From positions 1 through 64,000 of the forward strand of contig DASQKY010000023.1 of the NCBI GenBank assembly GCA_035630295.1: 64,000 bases of DNA, written 5' to 3'. Shown here piece by piece: positions 7,617 to 15,920 of this stretch (position 1 is the stretch's first letter; every line of letters begins with the position of its first letter). The DNA is from Acidimicrobiales bacterium (lineage in GTDB: Bacteria; Actinomycetota; Acidimicrobiia; Acidimicrobiales; Iamiaceae). Below the pieces are notes generated by a model. It was not told where the DNA came from. It ran no database searches and saw nothing but the letters and a program-made list of their open reading frames with translations. Made by a program: the position numbers and the translations under genes.

Positions 7617-8864
7617 TCAGGCCGCGGTGATGTCGGCGCCGAGGGCGGTCAGCTTCTCGACGAAGCGCTCGTAGCCCCGGGCCACGTGGTGGGCCTCGCT
7701 GATCACGGTCTCGCCCTCGGCGCCCAGGGCGGCCACCACGATGGCGGCGCCGGCCCGGATGTCGTGGGCCCGCACCGGGGCGCCCGACAGCCGGGGCACG
7801 CCCCGGATCAGGGCGTAGTGCTGCTCGATGCGGATGTCGGCCCCCATGCGCACCAGCTCGTCCACGTAGCGGAAGCGACCGCCGAAGATGTTCTCGGTGG
7901 CGATGGCCGCCCCGTCGGCCACGGCCAGCACCGCCACCATGAGCGGCAGGTAGTCGGTGGCGATGCCGGGGTACGGGAGGCTGTTGATGTCCACGGCCCG
8001 GACCCGGTCCGGGGCCGCCGCCCACACGCCGTCGGGGTGGGCCGAGGTGCGCAGGCCCATGTCGCCCAGCTTCTGCATGAGCATGTCCATGTGGGAGGGC
8101 CGGGCGCCCTCGATGACCAGCTCACCCCCGCACACGGCCAGGGCGGCCAGGAAGGTGGCGGCCTCCAGCCGATCGGGGATGACCTCGTGGTCCACGGGGT
8201 GGAGCTCGGTGACCCCCTCGATGGTGATGGTGCTGCTGCCCCCGCCGAGCACGTTGGCCCCCATGCGGTTGAGGAAGGCGGCCAGGTCGGCCAGCTCGGG
8301 CTCCTTGGCCGCGTTCTCGATGACGGTGGTGCCCTCGGCCAGCACCGCGGCCATGAGCACGTTCTCGGTGGCCCCCACGCTCGGGTACTCGAGCACCACC
8401 CGGGTGCCCTGGAGGCGGTCGGCCACGCCCTCGATGTAGCCGTGCTCGGTCTTGAACGTGGCCCCCAGCCGGCGCAGGGCGTCGAGGTGCCAGTCGATGG
8501 GGCGCTGGCCGAAGTCGTCGCCGCCGGGGAGCGACACCCGGGCCCGCCCCTCCCGGGCCAGCAGGGGCCCCAGGACGACGATGGAGGCCCGCATGGCCTC
8601 GACCAGCTCGTAGGGGGCCTCGGGCACGATCTCGGCCGGGCGGTCCACGGTCAGGACGCCATCGGCGTAGGCCACCTGGCACCCGATGGCCCGCAGCAGG
8701 TCGGCCATCAGCCGCACGTCGGTGATGTCGGGGACGTTGCGGATGGTGAAGCGACCCTCGGCCAGCACCGTGGCCGCCATGAGCTTGAGGACGGAGTTCT
8801 TGGCCCCCGACAGCCGGACCCGCCCGTCGAGGGGCGCGCCGCCGCGCACGACGATGCGTTCCAT
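7617..8864 (-). CDS. murA: UDP-N-acetylglucosamine 1-carboxyvinyltransferase MurA (Asp active site)
   Basis: Catalyses the first committed step of peptidoglycan synthesis, moving enolpyruvate from PEP to UDP-GlcNAc in the cytoplasm. It has the family hallmarks GAKNSVLKLM (20-29), LPGGDDFGQRP (112-122) and the GVTELHPVDHEVIPDRLEA region. The residue matching the catalytic Cys115 of E. coli is Asp116, as in Mycobacterium tuberculosis and Chlamydia. Family knowledge says that this form stays active but cannot be alkylated by fosfomycin. At 415 residues it is of normal length. The ATG at 8864 lies 6 bases after CATGCT. Divergent from the MFS gene across 161 bases. Confidence 0.96.
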   Translation of the reverse strand: MERIVVRGGAPLDGRVRLSGAKNSVLKLMAATVLAEGRFTIRNVPDITDVRLMADLLRAIGCQVAYADGVLTVDRPAEIVPEAPYELVEAMRASIVVLGPLLAREGRARVSLPGGDDFGQRPIDWHLDALRRLGATFKTEHGYIEGVADRLQGTRVVLEYPSVGATENVLMAAVLAEGTTVIENAAKEPELADLAAFLNRMGANVLGGGSSTITIEGVTELHPVDHEVIPDRLEAATFLAALAVCGGELVIEGARPSHMDMLMQKLGDMGLRTSAHPDGVWAAAPDRVRAVDINSLPYPGIATDYLPLMVAVLAVADGAAIATENIFGGRFRYVDELVRMGADIRIEQHYALIRGVPRLSGAPVRAHDIRAGAAIVVAALGAEGETVISEAHHVARGYERFVEKLTALGADITAA

Positions 8865-9025
8865 CGGGCCAGCATGCCACCGAGCGGGACCGCCCGGTCC
8901 CCGAGGCGTCCCTCGGGGGACGAGCGGCCCGCCCCGCCCCCCACCGCCACGACGCCACCCAGGGGGGACCAGCACCGGAGGGGACCGTCCCTGCCGGTCT
9001 CCGCTCCCCCCGCCAAGATGCGGCC

Positions 9026-10630
9026 GTGGCCCGGTCGACCCAGACGCTGGAGGTGGACGGGGCGACGGCCGAGGCCCTCCTGCGCCCCCGGCGGGACCTG
9101 GTGGTGGAGCGGGCGTGGACCGCCGAGGACGAGGCCGCGTGGCGGGGCGGGCCGACCCCCGCGGCCCCGGCCGGGGCGACCGGGGCCTCCTTCGCCCTGG
9201 AGCGGGGGCCCATGCACTGGTACCGGCGCGACGTGGAGGTGGAGGCCCCGGGCGACGACGGGCGGCGACGGGTCACCGAGACGACGCGCTTCCGCCTGGC
9301 CCTCGGCCCGTGGAGCGTGGCGGCGCTGCTGCCGGCCCGGTTCGCCCTGCGCCGGGTGGAGGGCCGGGACCGGGATCGGGTGCCGGTGTGGGCGCCCCCC
9401 GACCGGCTCGACCGGCGGGCCGGGACGGTGCTGGGCGTGCTCCTCTCCCTGGCCCTGGTCACCGGCTACCTGGGCACCGTCATCACCCAGACCGTCTCCT
9501 ACGCGGCGTCCGAGTTCGGGCGGGGGACCACGGCCCAGAGCGGGGTGCTGGCCGCGGCGCGGGTCGGGGTGCTCGGCAGCCTGGTGCTGGTCGGGCTGTC
9601 GGACCGGCGCGGCCGGCGGCGCCTGCTGCTGGGCTCGGTGGTGGCCGGCTGCGGGGCGACGGTGGTGGGGGCGTTCTCGCCCTCCATGGAGGTGCTGGGC
9701 GCGACCCAGGCGGTGGCCCGGGGCTTCTCCACCGCGGCCGCCCTCCTGCTGGTGGTGGTGGCGGCCGAGGAGATGCCGGCCGGGGCCCGGGCCTACGCCC
9801 TGAGCGTGATGGCCATGGCCGGCGCCCTGGGCGCGGGGGTGGCGCTGTGGGTCCTGCCCCTGGCCGACCGGGGCGCCGCGGCCTGGCGGATCCTGTACGT
9901 CGTGGCCGCCCTGGGCATCCCGGTGGCCCTCCGGGCCGGCCGCCGGCTCCCCGAGAGCCAGCGCTTCGCCCGTCCCCACCGGGCCGCCACCGTGGTGCGG
10001 GGCCACGGCCGCCGGCTGTGGTCCCTGAGCATGGCCTTCTTCTGCGCGTCGGCCTTCGCCGCCCCCAGCAGCCAGCTCCTCATCGAGTTCCTGCGGGACG
10101 AGCGGGGGTTCTCCGCCGCTCGCATCAGCCTGTTCACGGTGCTGACCTCGACCCCGGCCGGCCTCGGCCTGGTGGCCGGCGGGCGCCTGGCCGACACCCG
10201 GGGGCGTCGCCTGGTGGTCGCGGTGGGGGTGGGCGGCGGGTCTTTGGTGGGCGCCTGGGGGTTCACCGCCCAGGGCTGGCCCATGTGGGTGGCCAACCTG
10301 GTGGCCACCATGCTGGCCGCCCTGGCCCTCCCCGCCCTGCGGGCCTACGGGCCCGAGCTGTTCCCCACCGCGGCCCGGGGGCGGGCCAACGGCATCGTCG
10401 AGGTGGTGTCGGTGGCCGGGAGCGCGGCGGGCCTGCTGGTGGCCGGGATCGTGGCCGACCGGACCGGCCGTCTGGCCGACGGGATGCTGTGGCTGCTGCC
10501 CCTCGGCCTGCTGGTGGCGGTGCTGGCCCTGACCGTGTTCCCCGAGACGGCCCGCCGGGAGCTGGAGGACATCAACCCCGAGGACGCCGAGGCCCCCGAC
10601 CCCGCCGGTCCGCTCAGGCCACCACCGTGA
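9026..10630 (+). CDS. MFS transporter with long N-terminal cytoplasmic extension
   Basis: Major facilitator superfamily secondary transporter of unknown substrate, 534 residues. About twelve hydrophobic helices run from residue 130 to 510. The signature loop between helices 2 and 3 is visible as LSDRRGRRRLLLG, and its second-half counterpart as LADTRGRRLVV, with an internal PELFPTAARGRANG motif typical of sugar/organic-acid-like members. The first 130 residues are soluble and absent from usual MFS proteins. The GTG start is supported by CAAGAT ending 6 bases upstream. Its 3' end overlaps the convergent transpeptidase gene by 17 bases. Confidence 0.85.
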   Translation: MARSTQTLEVDGATAEALLRPRRDLVVERAWTAEDEAAWRGGPTPAAPAGATGASFALERGPMHWYRRDVEVEAPGDDGRRRVTETTRFRLALGPWSVAALLPARFALRRVEGRDRDRVPVWAPPDRLDRRAGTVLGVLLSLALVTGYLGTVITQTVSYAASEFGRGTTAQSGVLAAARVGVLGSLVLVGLSDRRGRRRLLLGSVVAGCGATVVGAFSPSMEVLGATQAVARGFSTAAALLLVVVAAEEMPAGARAYALSVMAMAGALGAGVALWVLPLADRGAAAWRILYVVAALGIPVALRAGRRLPESQRFARPHRAATVVRGHGRRLWSLSMAFFCASAFAAPSSQLLIEFLRDERGFSAARISLFTVLTSTPAGLGLVAGGRLADTRGRRLVVAVGVGGGSLVGAWGFTAQGWPMWVANLVATMLAALALPALRAYGPELFPTAARGRANGIVEVVSVAGSAAGLLVAGIVADRTGRLADGMLWLLPLGLLVAVLALTVFPETARRELEDINPEDAEAPDPAGPLRPPP

Positions 10631-11465
10631 CCGGGACGCCGAGGGGCAGGCCGACCTCCTCGACCAGGCGGACCATGACGTCGTCGGGCACCCGCACGCA
10701 GCCGTGGCTGACCTGCCGGCCGAACGACGCCGGGTCGGTGTCGCCGTGGATGCCCAGGCGCCCGTCGCCGCCCCCGAAGGACTCCAGGGTCGAGAAGCCG
10801 GACAGGCCGTAGGCGAAGGAGCCGTACCCGGCGTTGGTCGGATCGATCAGGACCCACGTGTAGTACTCGCCGCCCACGGTGGGGGTGTCGGCGGCACCCA
10901 CGCCCACCGGGCTGTCGACCAGGACCTCGCTCCCCTTCTGCACCATCATCCGGAAGCCCGACAGCGACACCTGGATCTGGTAGTCGTGGCTGGCCACGGT
11001 GACGTCGTCGCGGTCGATCCACCCCTTCGACCCGTTGGGCCGCACCGGCAGCAGCACCTCGAGCCGGTCGCCGGCCTCGGCCAGCACCAGGAAGACCTGG
11101 GGCTGCCCGTAGTCGCCGCTCGCCGGCACCGGGTCGCGGGTGGCCTCGCCGGTGGGGCCGGTGTGCACGGTGAGCACGCCCTCCTGGTCGCGCACGGTGG
11201 CCACCCGGCTGGTGCGAGCGGGCAGGGCCGACAGGCCCGGCGGGGGGGCGGCCGTGGTCGAGGTGGTGGTGGTCGTGCCCGGCTCGGTGGAGGGCGCGGC
11301 GGGCCCCGTGGTGGACGTGGACGTCGTCGTGGGCCGGAACGGGGCCGGGTCGAGGCTGGGCTCGTCGTGGGTGAGCGACACCAGGGTGGCCACCAGCAGG
11401 GCCACGGCGGCCACGGTCCCACCGGCCCAGGCCAGGTTCCGGCGGGTGATCTCGGGCCGACGCAC
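10614..11465 (-). CDS. membrane-anchored L,D-transpeptidase (YkuD domain)
   Basis: Periplasmic enzyme expected to make 3-3 cross-links in peptidoglycan or attach proteins to it. A single N-terminal membrane anchor (about residues 12-32) is followed by a Thr/Ser/Pro-rich linker of about 50 residues, a small SH3-like region, and the catalytic YkuD domain with SHGCVRVP near the C terminus, where Cys256 is the nucleophile and His254 its partner. 283 residues. The GTG start leaves the anchor intact. The upstream secreted hydrolase gene ends 35 bases before it on the same strand. The 3' end overlaps the MFS gene tail to tail. Confidence 0.9.
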   Translation of the reverse strand: MRRPEITRRNLAWAGGTVAAVALLVATLVSLTHDEPSLDPAPFRPTTTSTSTTGPAAPSTEPGTTTTTSTTAAPPPGLSALPARTSRVATVRDQEGVLTVHTGPTGEATRDPVPASGDYGQPQVFLVLAEAGDRLEVLLPVRPNGSKGWIDRDDVTVASHDYQIQVSLSGFRMMVQKGSEVLVDSPVGVGAADTPTVGGEYYTWVLIDPTNAGYGSFAYGLSGFSTLESFGGGDGRLGIHGDTDPASFGRQVSHGCVRVPDDVMVRLVEEVGLPLGVPVTVVA

Positions 11466-11500
11466 GGCCGGCGATGGTACCCGGGGTGGGCGGCGGCCGG

Positions 11501-13945
11501 TCAGAAGCCGGGTCGGGCCGCCCGGGAGACCAGCTCCTCCGAGGCCAGCAGGGTGGCCACCAGCACCTGCTCGCCCCGGGGCCGGAGCACCCGGGCCCGC
11601 CAGTAGGCCAGGGCGGCGGCGTCGGGGGCGCGGCCCACGACCTGCCGGAAGCGGGCGGTGACCACCCGTCCGGCCCACTCGGCGCTGGCCAGCAGGGTGC
11701 GGGCCAGGCGCGTGGGCCCGTCGGCGTCGACGCGCGGCTCCCAGTAGGCGAGGGAGGAGGCGTCGGGCAGGCGGCCGACCAGGGCCACGTAGAGGCCCTC
11801 GATCACGGCCGCCGCGGTGGTGGTCGAGCCCGAGGCCCCCCGGGAGAACTGGGCCAGGAGGACGAAGGCGGCCTCCCACCGGCGCCCGGCCAGGGCCAGC
11901 AGGAACCGCAGGTCGCCGGGGCTGTACGACCCGCCCACCAGGACCTGGGCCGGGCGCCCGACGGCGGCCAGGCCGGCGGTCGGGCCGTCGACGATGGCTG
12001 CGGTGCGGGCGATGCGGGCCGCGGCCGACCGGCGGCTGCGGGCGATGCCGTCGAGCTCGGGCCCCGGCGCCGGCTCCCGGCCCCAGGCCGTGACGGCCAC
12101 CGCGCAGGCCCAGCGGGCGGCGGCGCTCTCCTGGCACGGGTCGTCGATCGGCCCCGAGGGGGCGGCTCCGGCCGGGGGGCCGACCTGCTCGCCCGTGCCC
12201 TCGGAGGTGAAGGCCAGGTCGCTGAGCAGGGCCCGGCCCGACGGGGTGCGGTCGAAGCGCACCTCGACGGAGCGCACGGCGGTGAGGTCGACGCCGGTGA
12301 AGGCCGACAGCGGCACCCGGACGCCGTTGAGCACGGCGTGGCGGACCACGCTGTCCGGGCGGCGGGCGAAGGCCGAGGAGAAGGCGCCGACCGGCACGGT
12401 GGCCGAGGCGCCGGTGGTGTCGGTCAGGCGGAGCGAGGCGTCCTGCCGGTCGCGACGGTCGTTGCGGGCATCGGCGGGGAAGGCGACGCGGAAACGGAGG
12501 CCGTCGTAGCCGCTGACGTCGACCCCGGCGGGGTCCAGGTCGGCCCGCACCGTGGCCGTGGGGGCGACCCAGCCCACGTCGAGGACGGCGGCGCTGCCGG
12601 GCACGTCGCCCCCTCCCGGGCAGGGGGGGACCACCGAGCCCAGCTCCCCGTCGCCGAAGCGGGGGCCGCAGACCAGCCCGGTGGTGGTCGAGGTGACGGC
12701 GCCGGGCCGGAGCTGCGGGCCGAGGCGGGCGTCCTCCCCACCGGCCCACCGGGCCAGCTCCAGGCGGTCGCCGCCGTGGTGGGCGACGGCCCAGCGGGCG
12801 GGCCCGGCCGAGGGCGGGACCTCGGTGACCCCGGTGACGAAGGGCTGGAGCACGGCCTCGTCCAGCACGAAGCGCCGCAGGAAGCCGCCCATGACCGTGG
12901 CCCCGGCGGCGGCCTGCTGCGGCCCGGTCAGGCGGCCCGGCCCCTCGGGGCGACACGGCTCCGAGTCGTCCGGCGGGCCGTCGAGGAAGCTGTACTCGGA
13001 GTCGTCGCCCGAGGCCGGCCCGGTGGTCCAGACCGTGTTGAAGAAGTTGTGGTTGGCCCCGTGGAGCAGGGTCGTCTGCTTCACCGACGTGTCCCCGGGG
13101 CTGCCGTAGCGGCCGTCGTCGTAGTACGCCGCCCCCTGGAGGTCAGACACGTCGCCGTCGCAGAAGGGCAGGACGACCTGGAGGTGGACCCCACCCAGGA
13201 CCCGACGGGCGAAGTCCACCGGGGCCAGGGCGACCACGGCCCGGATGCCGTAGGGGGCGCCCCGGCGCTGGTTGAGCTGGGCCGCGGCCACCACCCCCTC
13301 GCCACCCCGGGAGTGGCCCATGAGGCCCACCCGGCCCAGGTCGACGTGGCCCACGAACCGGCTCCCGAAGGGCCCGGTGGCCGCCGTGCCCCAGGCCTGC
13401 CACAGCCGCAGGTGCTCCAGCACCAGCTGGGCCCGGGCGGCGGCGCCGCCATCGGCGGTGTAGCTGTCGACGGCGTTGACCCCGTTGGCCCCGATGGAGA
13501 CCACGATGGTGCCGTGGCTGGCCAGCAGGCGGCCCAGGGCGTCGTAGCCCCGGTAGCTGGGCACCTCGGGCCGGGCCGCCGGGCACGGCCACTCCAGCGA
13601 CACGTCGTCGCCGGCGGCGCAGGTGGCGTGGCGGCCGTGCTGGAGGACGACCACGGGCGCGGTGCCGGCCACCGCGGCCGGGGCGTAGACCTTGGCCCGG
13701 ACCTCGACCGGGGCCGGGAACCCGTCGGGGCGGAAGGCCCGGTCGCCCAGGTCGTACTCCAGCTCGTCGACCGCCTGGGGCCCGAGGGCGCCGGGGTCGG
13801 GGCCCGTGCCCGGGGCGGGGACCAGGGCGGCCACCGGCCCGAAGGGGGCGGCGGCCGGGGCCGGGGCCGAGGGGGCCAGGACGGCGACGGCGGCCAGGGC
13901 CACGGCGACGGCCAGGAGGCGGCGGGGCGGGCGGGCGGTGCTCAC
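11501..13945 (-). CDS. large secreted alpha/beta hydrolase with C-terminal DUF4214-like repeats
   Basis: An 814-residue exported protein. A signal peptide (residues 1 to about 33, ending APAAA) precedes an alpha/beta-hydrolase domain with the nucleophile elbow GHSRGG (S212), the oxyanion-side segment VVLQHGRHATC (100-110) and a later GANHNFF that may supply the histidine. A beta-rich middle region follows. The last 100 residues hold two copies of a motif (VALVGRLPDASSLAYWEPRV and QVVGRAPDAAALAYWRARV) resembling DUF4214 repeats. The substrate is unknown; an esterase or lipase is likely. The GTG start overlaps the stop of the lipoprotein gene at 13942 (GTGA), so the two are coupled. Confidence 0.8.
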   Translation of the reverse strand: MSTARPPRRLLAVAVALAAVAVLAPSAPAPAAAPFGPVAALVPAPGTGPDPGALGPQAVDELEYDLGDRAFRPDGFPAPVEVRAKVYAPAAVAGTAPVVVLQHGRHATCAAGDDVSLEWPCPAARPEVPSYRGYDALGRLLASHGTIVVSIGANGVNAVDSYTADGGAAARAQLVLEHLRLWQAWGTAATGPFGSRFVGHVDLGRVGLMGHSRGGEGVVAAAQLNQRRGAPYGIRAVVALAPVDFARRVLGGVHLQVVLPFCDGDVSDLQGAAYYDDGRYGSPGDTSVKQTTLLHGANHNFFNTVWTTGPASGDDSEYSFLDGPPDDSEPCRPEGPGRLTGPQQAAAGATVMGGFLRRFVLDEAVLQPFVTGVTEVPPSAGPARWAVAHHGGDRLELARWAGGEDARLGPQLRPGAVTSTTTGLVCGPRFGDGELGSVVPPCPGGGDVPGSAAVLDVGWVAPTATVRADLDPAGVDVSGYDGLRFRVAFPADARNDRRDRQDASLRLTDTTGASATVPVGAFSSAFARRPDSVVRHAVLNGVRVPLSAFTGVDLTAVRSVEVRFDRTPSGRALLSDLAFTSEGTGEQVGPPAGAAPSGPIDDPCQESAAARWACAVAVTAWGREPAPGPELDGIARSRRSAAARIARTAAIVDGPTAGLAAVGRPAQVLVGGSYSPGDLRFLLALAGRRWEAAFVLLAQFSRGASGSTTTAAAVIEGLYVALVGRLPDASSLAYWEPRVDADGPTRLARTLLASAEWAGRVVTARFRQVVGRAPDAAALAYWRARVLRPRGEQVLVATLLASEELVSRAARPGF

Positions 13946-14502
13946 CGGACGGCCTCCAGCGCGCCGGCGGCCACGGGCTCGGAGCCCTCCCAGCGGTAGG
14001 TGACGGCGGCCCCGGCCACCAGGCCGTCGGCCGAGGGCACCACGACGACCAGGGCGCTCAGGTCGGGCGGGGTCACCGCGGTCCCGAGGTCGCGGCCAGC
14101 CACGGCGATGGTGGCCCGCGCCGTCCGGGCCGGGAACGGTCCGGGGACGCGGACCCGCCACACCGCCCGCCCGTCGGCCAGGACCACACGGTCGGCGGTG
14201 GGCCCCCCGGCCCGGGCCACGGGGGCCGGAGCGGGGGCGGTGACGGCGGCCAGGAGCTGGCTGGCGTCGAGGCCCTCGACCGGGGACGGGCCGGGGTCTC
14301 CGGGCGGGGCGACCGTCGTGGTCGGCTCGCCACCGGCGGTCGGGGGCGCCGCCGGTCCGGAGGCCGGGCCGGGTGCGGCCGGGCCCGGGGGCGCGGCGGT
14401 CGGGCCGGCGGCCACGGTGGCCCGGTCGTCGTCACCGGAGCCGCAGGCGGTCCCGCTCACCAGGGTCGCGACCACCAGCACGGCGCCGACCACCCACCCC
14501 AT
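13942..14502 (-). CDS. putative lipoprotein of unknown function
   Basis: A 186-residue exported protein. The N terminus is a hydrophobic signal peptide ending in the lipobox SGTAC, with Cys20 as the lipidation site. A disordered Ala/Pro/Gly-rich stretch follows (25-80), then a folded region of about 100 residues with predicted beta strands (RVVLADGRAVWRVRVPG, DLSALVVVVPSADG). No family recognised. The ATG at 14502 was preferred over a TTG four codons upstream because it gives a standard signal peptide. It is translationally coupled to the secreted hydrolase, so the two probably work together at the cell surface. Confidence 0.65.
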   Translation of the reverse strand: MGWVVGAVLVVATLVSGTACGSGDDDRATVAAGPTAAPPGPAAPGPASGPAAPPTAGGEPTTTVAPPGDPGPSPVEGLDASQLLAAVTAPAPAPVARAGGPTADRVVLADGRAVWRVRVPGPFPARTARATIAVAGRDLGTAVTPPDLSALVVVVPSADGLVAGAAVTYRWEGSEPVAAGALEAVR

Positions 14503-14604
14503 CCGTCCACCCAAGGCCCGCTCCTCACGCAGACGATCAGCGGCCCAGTGTGGTGCGGCGTGCCCCGGCGGTCAATCGACCTCCGACCCTCCGGCGGGGC
14601 GGGC

Positions 14605-15171
14605 TCAGGCCAGGGTGGGTAGCCAGTCGGCCACCGCGGCGGCGATGGCGCCGTCCATCCCCTTGGGGTCGTGGCCGGCGCCGTCCAGCCACACGTGGGT
14701 GACCGGGCCGGGGATGGAGGCGGTGGCCGCCTCGACCTCCTCCGGCGTGCCGAAGGGGTCCCGGGTGCCGGCCACGAACAGGCACGGCACGTCCAGGGCG
14801 GGCAGGTGCTCGGTGCGGAGCCGGTCAGGCTTGCCCGGCGGGTGCAGGGGGTAGCTGAGCAGGACGAGCCCGGCGGCCGGGAGGCCCTCGGCCACCGCCA
14901 TCGAGCACATGCGGCCGCCCATGGACCGGCCCCCCAGCACCAGGGCCTCGGGGTCGACGCCGGCCCGACCGGTCAGGGCCGCGGCCTCCTCCACGATGCA
15001 GGCCACCAGCTTGGGGGCCCGATCGGGGGCCTTGCGCCCCTCGCGCCGGTACGGGAAGTCGACCCGGGCCACGGGCAGGGGGGCGACGGCGCCCTCCACC
15101 GCCACCAGGGTGTGGTGGTCGCGCCCGGCCCCGGCGCCGGGGGTCAGCAGGAGGGCCCCGGGAGCGGTCAC
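14605..15171 (-). CDS. alpha/beta hydrolase of the KANL3/Tex30-like bacterial family
   Basis: A compact 188-residue hydrolase with the opening strand GALLLTPGAGAGRDHHTL, the nucleophile elbow GGRSMGGRM (Ser83), an Asp in GTRDPFG and the His in GAGHD near the end, a complete Ser-Asp-His triad. A DFPYRREG segment is typical of this dienelactone-hydrolase-like group. Cytoplasmic, substrate unknown. The GTG start overlaps the stop of the J-domain gene (GTGA), so it is translated from that transcript. It is separated from the next gene downstream by 102 bases without recognisable features. Confidence 0.85.
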   Translation of the reverse strand: MTAPGALLLTPGAGAGRDHHTLVAVEGAVAPLPVARVDFPYRREGRKAPDRAPKLVACIVEEAAALTGRAGVDPEALVLGGRSMGGRMCSMAVAEGLPAAGLVLLSYPLHPPGKPDRLRTEHLPALDVPCLFVAGTRDPFGTPEEVEAATASIPGPVTHVWLDGAGHDPKGMDGAIAAAVADWLPTLA

Positions 15172-15872
15172 GAGGCCAACAGGATGCGGCGAGCCTCGGT
15201 GAGCTCGGCGATCCGCTCGGGGGCCTGGGCCCGGCCGCCGCCGTGGTCGGGGTGGGCGACTCGCAACAGCTCCCGGAACCGGGTCTGGACCGCCCTCCGG
15301 TCCGGGGTGGGGCCGACCAGGCCGAGGACCCCGAGGGCCCAGGCCTCGGGGTCCGCGTAGCGACCGACCGCGGCCACCAGGCCGGCACCCCGCCCGCTGA
15401 CCACGTCGAGGAGGTGCTGGTCGGCCGGGCCCCGCCACCGCAGACCCCGGCGCACGACCCGCATCACCGGGCCCCGGACCTCGATGGGGAGGCGGCCGGC
15501 GGCGTAGACCACGGCCAGCACCTGGGGCCCCGGCGACGTGCCCTCCGAGGTGTCGAGGTCGAGGTGCATGCGCTCGCCGTCGCCCACCAGGCGGTGGACC
15601 CGCCGGGTGAGCCCCACGTGGTCGGTCTGGAAGCGGTGGCGGAGGCGGGGCTGGGGGATGCGGTAGCCGTGCTCGAGCTGGTGGGTGAGCCGGTCGAGGT
15701 CGGCCAACAGGTCGGCGTCGACCCGGCCGACGAACGCCCCGGCCACCGCGCCCAGGAGGATGCCCCCGAAGCCGGGGGCGGGCGTCACCGGCAGCGTGCA
15801 GGAGCCGAGCGCCACCCTCCGGGTGGGGGCGATGGGGCGGGACTGGAAGACCTCCAGCTCGGCCAGCAACAT
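15168..15872 (-). CDS. protein with C-terminal J domain (DnaJ-like)
   Basis: A 234-residue cytoplasmic protein. The last 60 residues form a J domain with the HPD motif at 207-209 (VAHPDHGGG), the tripeptide that stimulates DnaK-type ATPases. The first 150 residues are an uncharacterised domain containing GILLGAVAGAFVGR, a Gly/Ala-rich segment too short to be called a membrane helix with confidence. It lacks the Gly/Phe and zinc-finger regions of DnaJ, so it is a specialised co-chaperone or uses the J domain for another purpose. The ATG lies 6 bases after TACGGT. It is coupled to the hydrolase gene downstream. Confidence 0.78.
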   Translation of the reverse strand: MLLAELEVFQSRPIAPTRRVALGSCTLPVTPAPGFGGILLGAVAGAFVGRVDADLLADLDRLTHQLEHGYRIPQPRLRHRFQTDHVGLTRRVHRLVGDGERMHLDLDTSEGTSPGPQVLAVVYAAGRLPIEVRGPVMRVVRRGLRWRGPADQHLLDVVSGRGAGLVAAVGRYADPEAWALGVLGLVGPTPDRRAVQTRFRELLRVAHPDHGGGRAQAPERIAELTEARRILLAS

Positions 15873-15878
15873 CTGCTC

Positions 15879-15884
15879 ACCGTA
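15879..15884 (-). promoter_or_regulatory. -10-like TACGGT for the J-domain-hydrolase operon
   Basis: TACGGT ends 6 bases before the ATG at 15872, leaving only GAGCAG between, compatible with a leaderless mRNA. Confidence 0.45.
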
Positions 15885-15920
15885 CCGGCCGACCGCCCCC
15901 CGGGGGCCAGGGGAGCGGGC

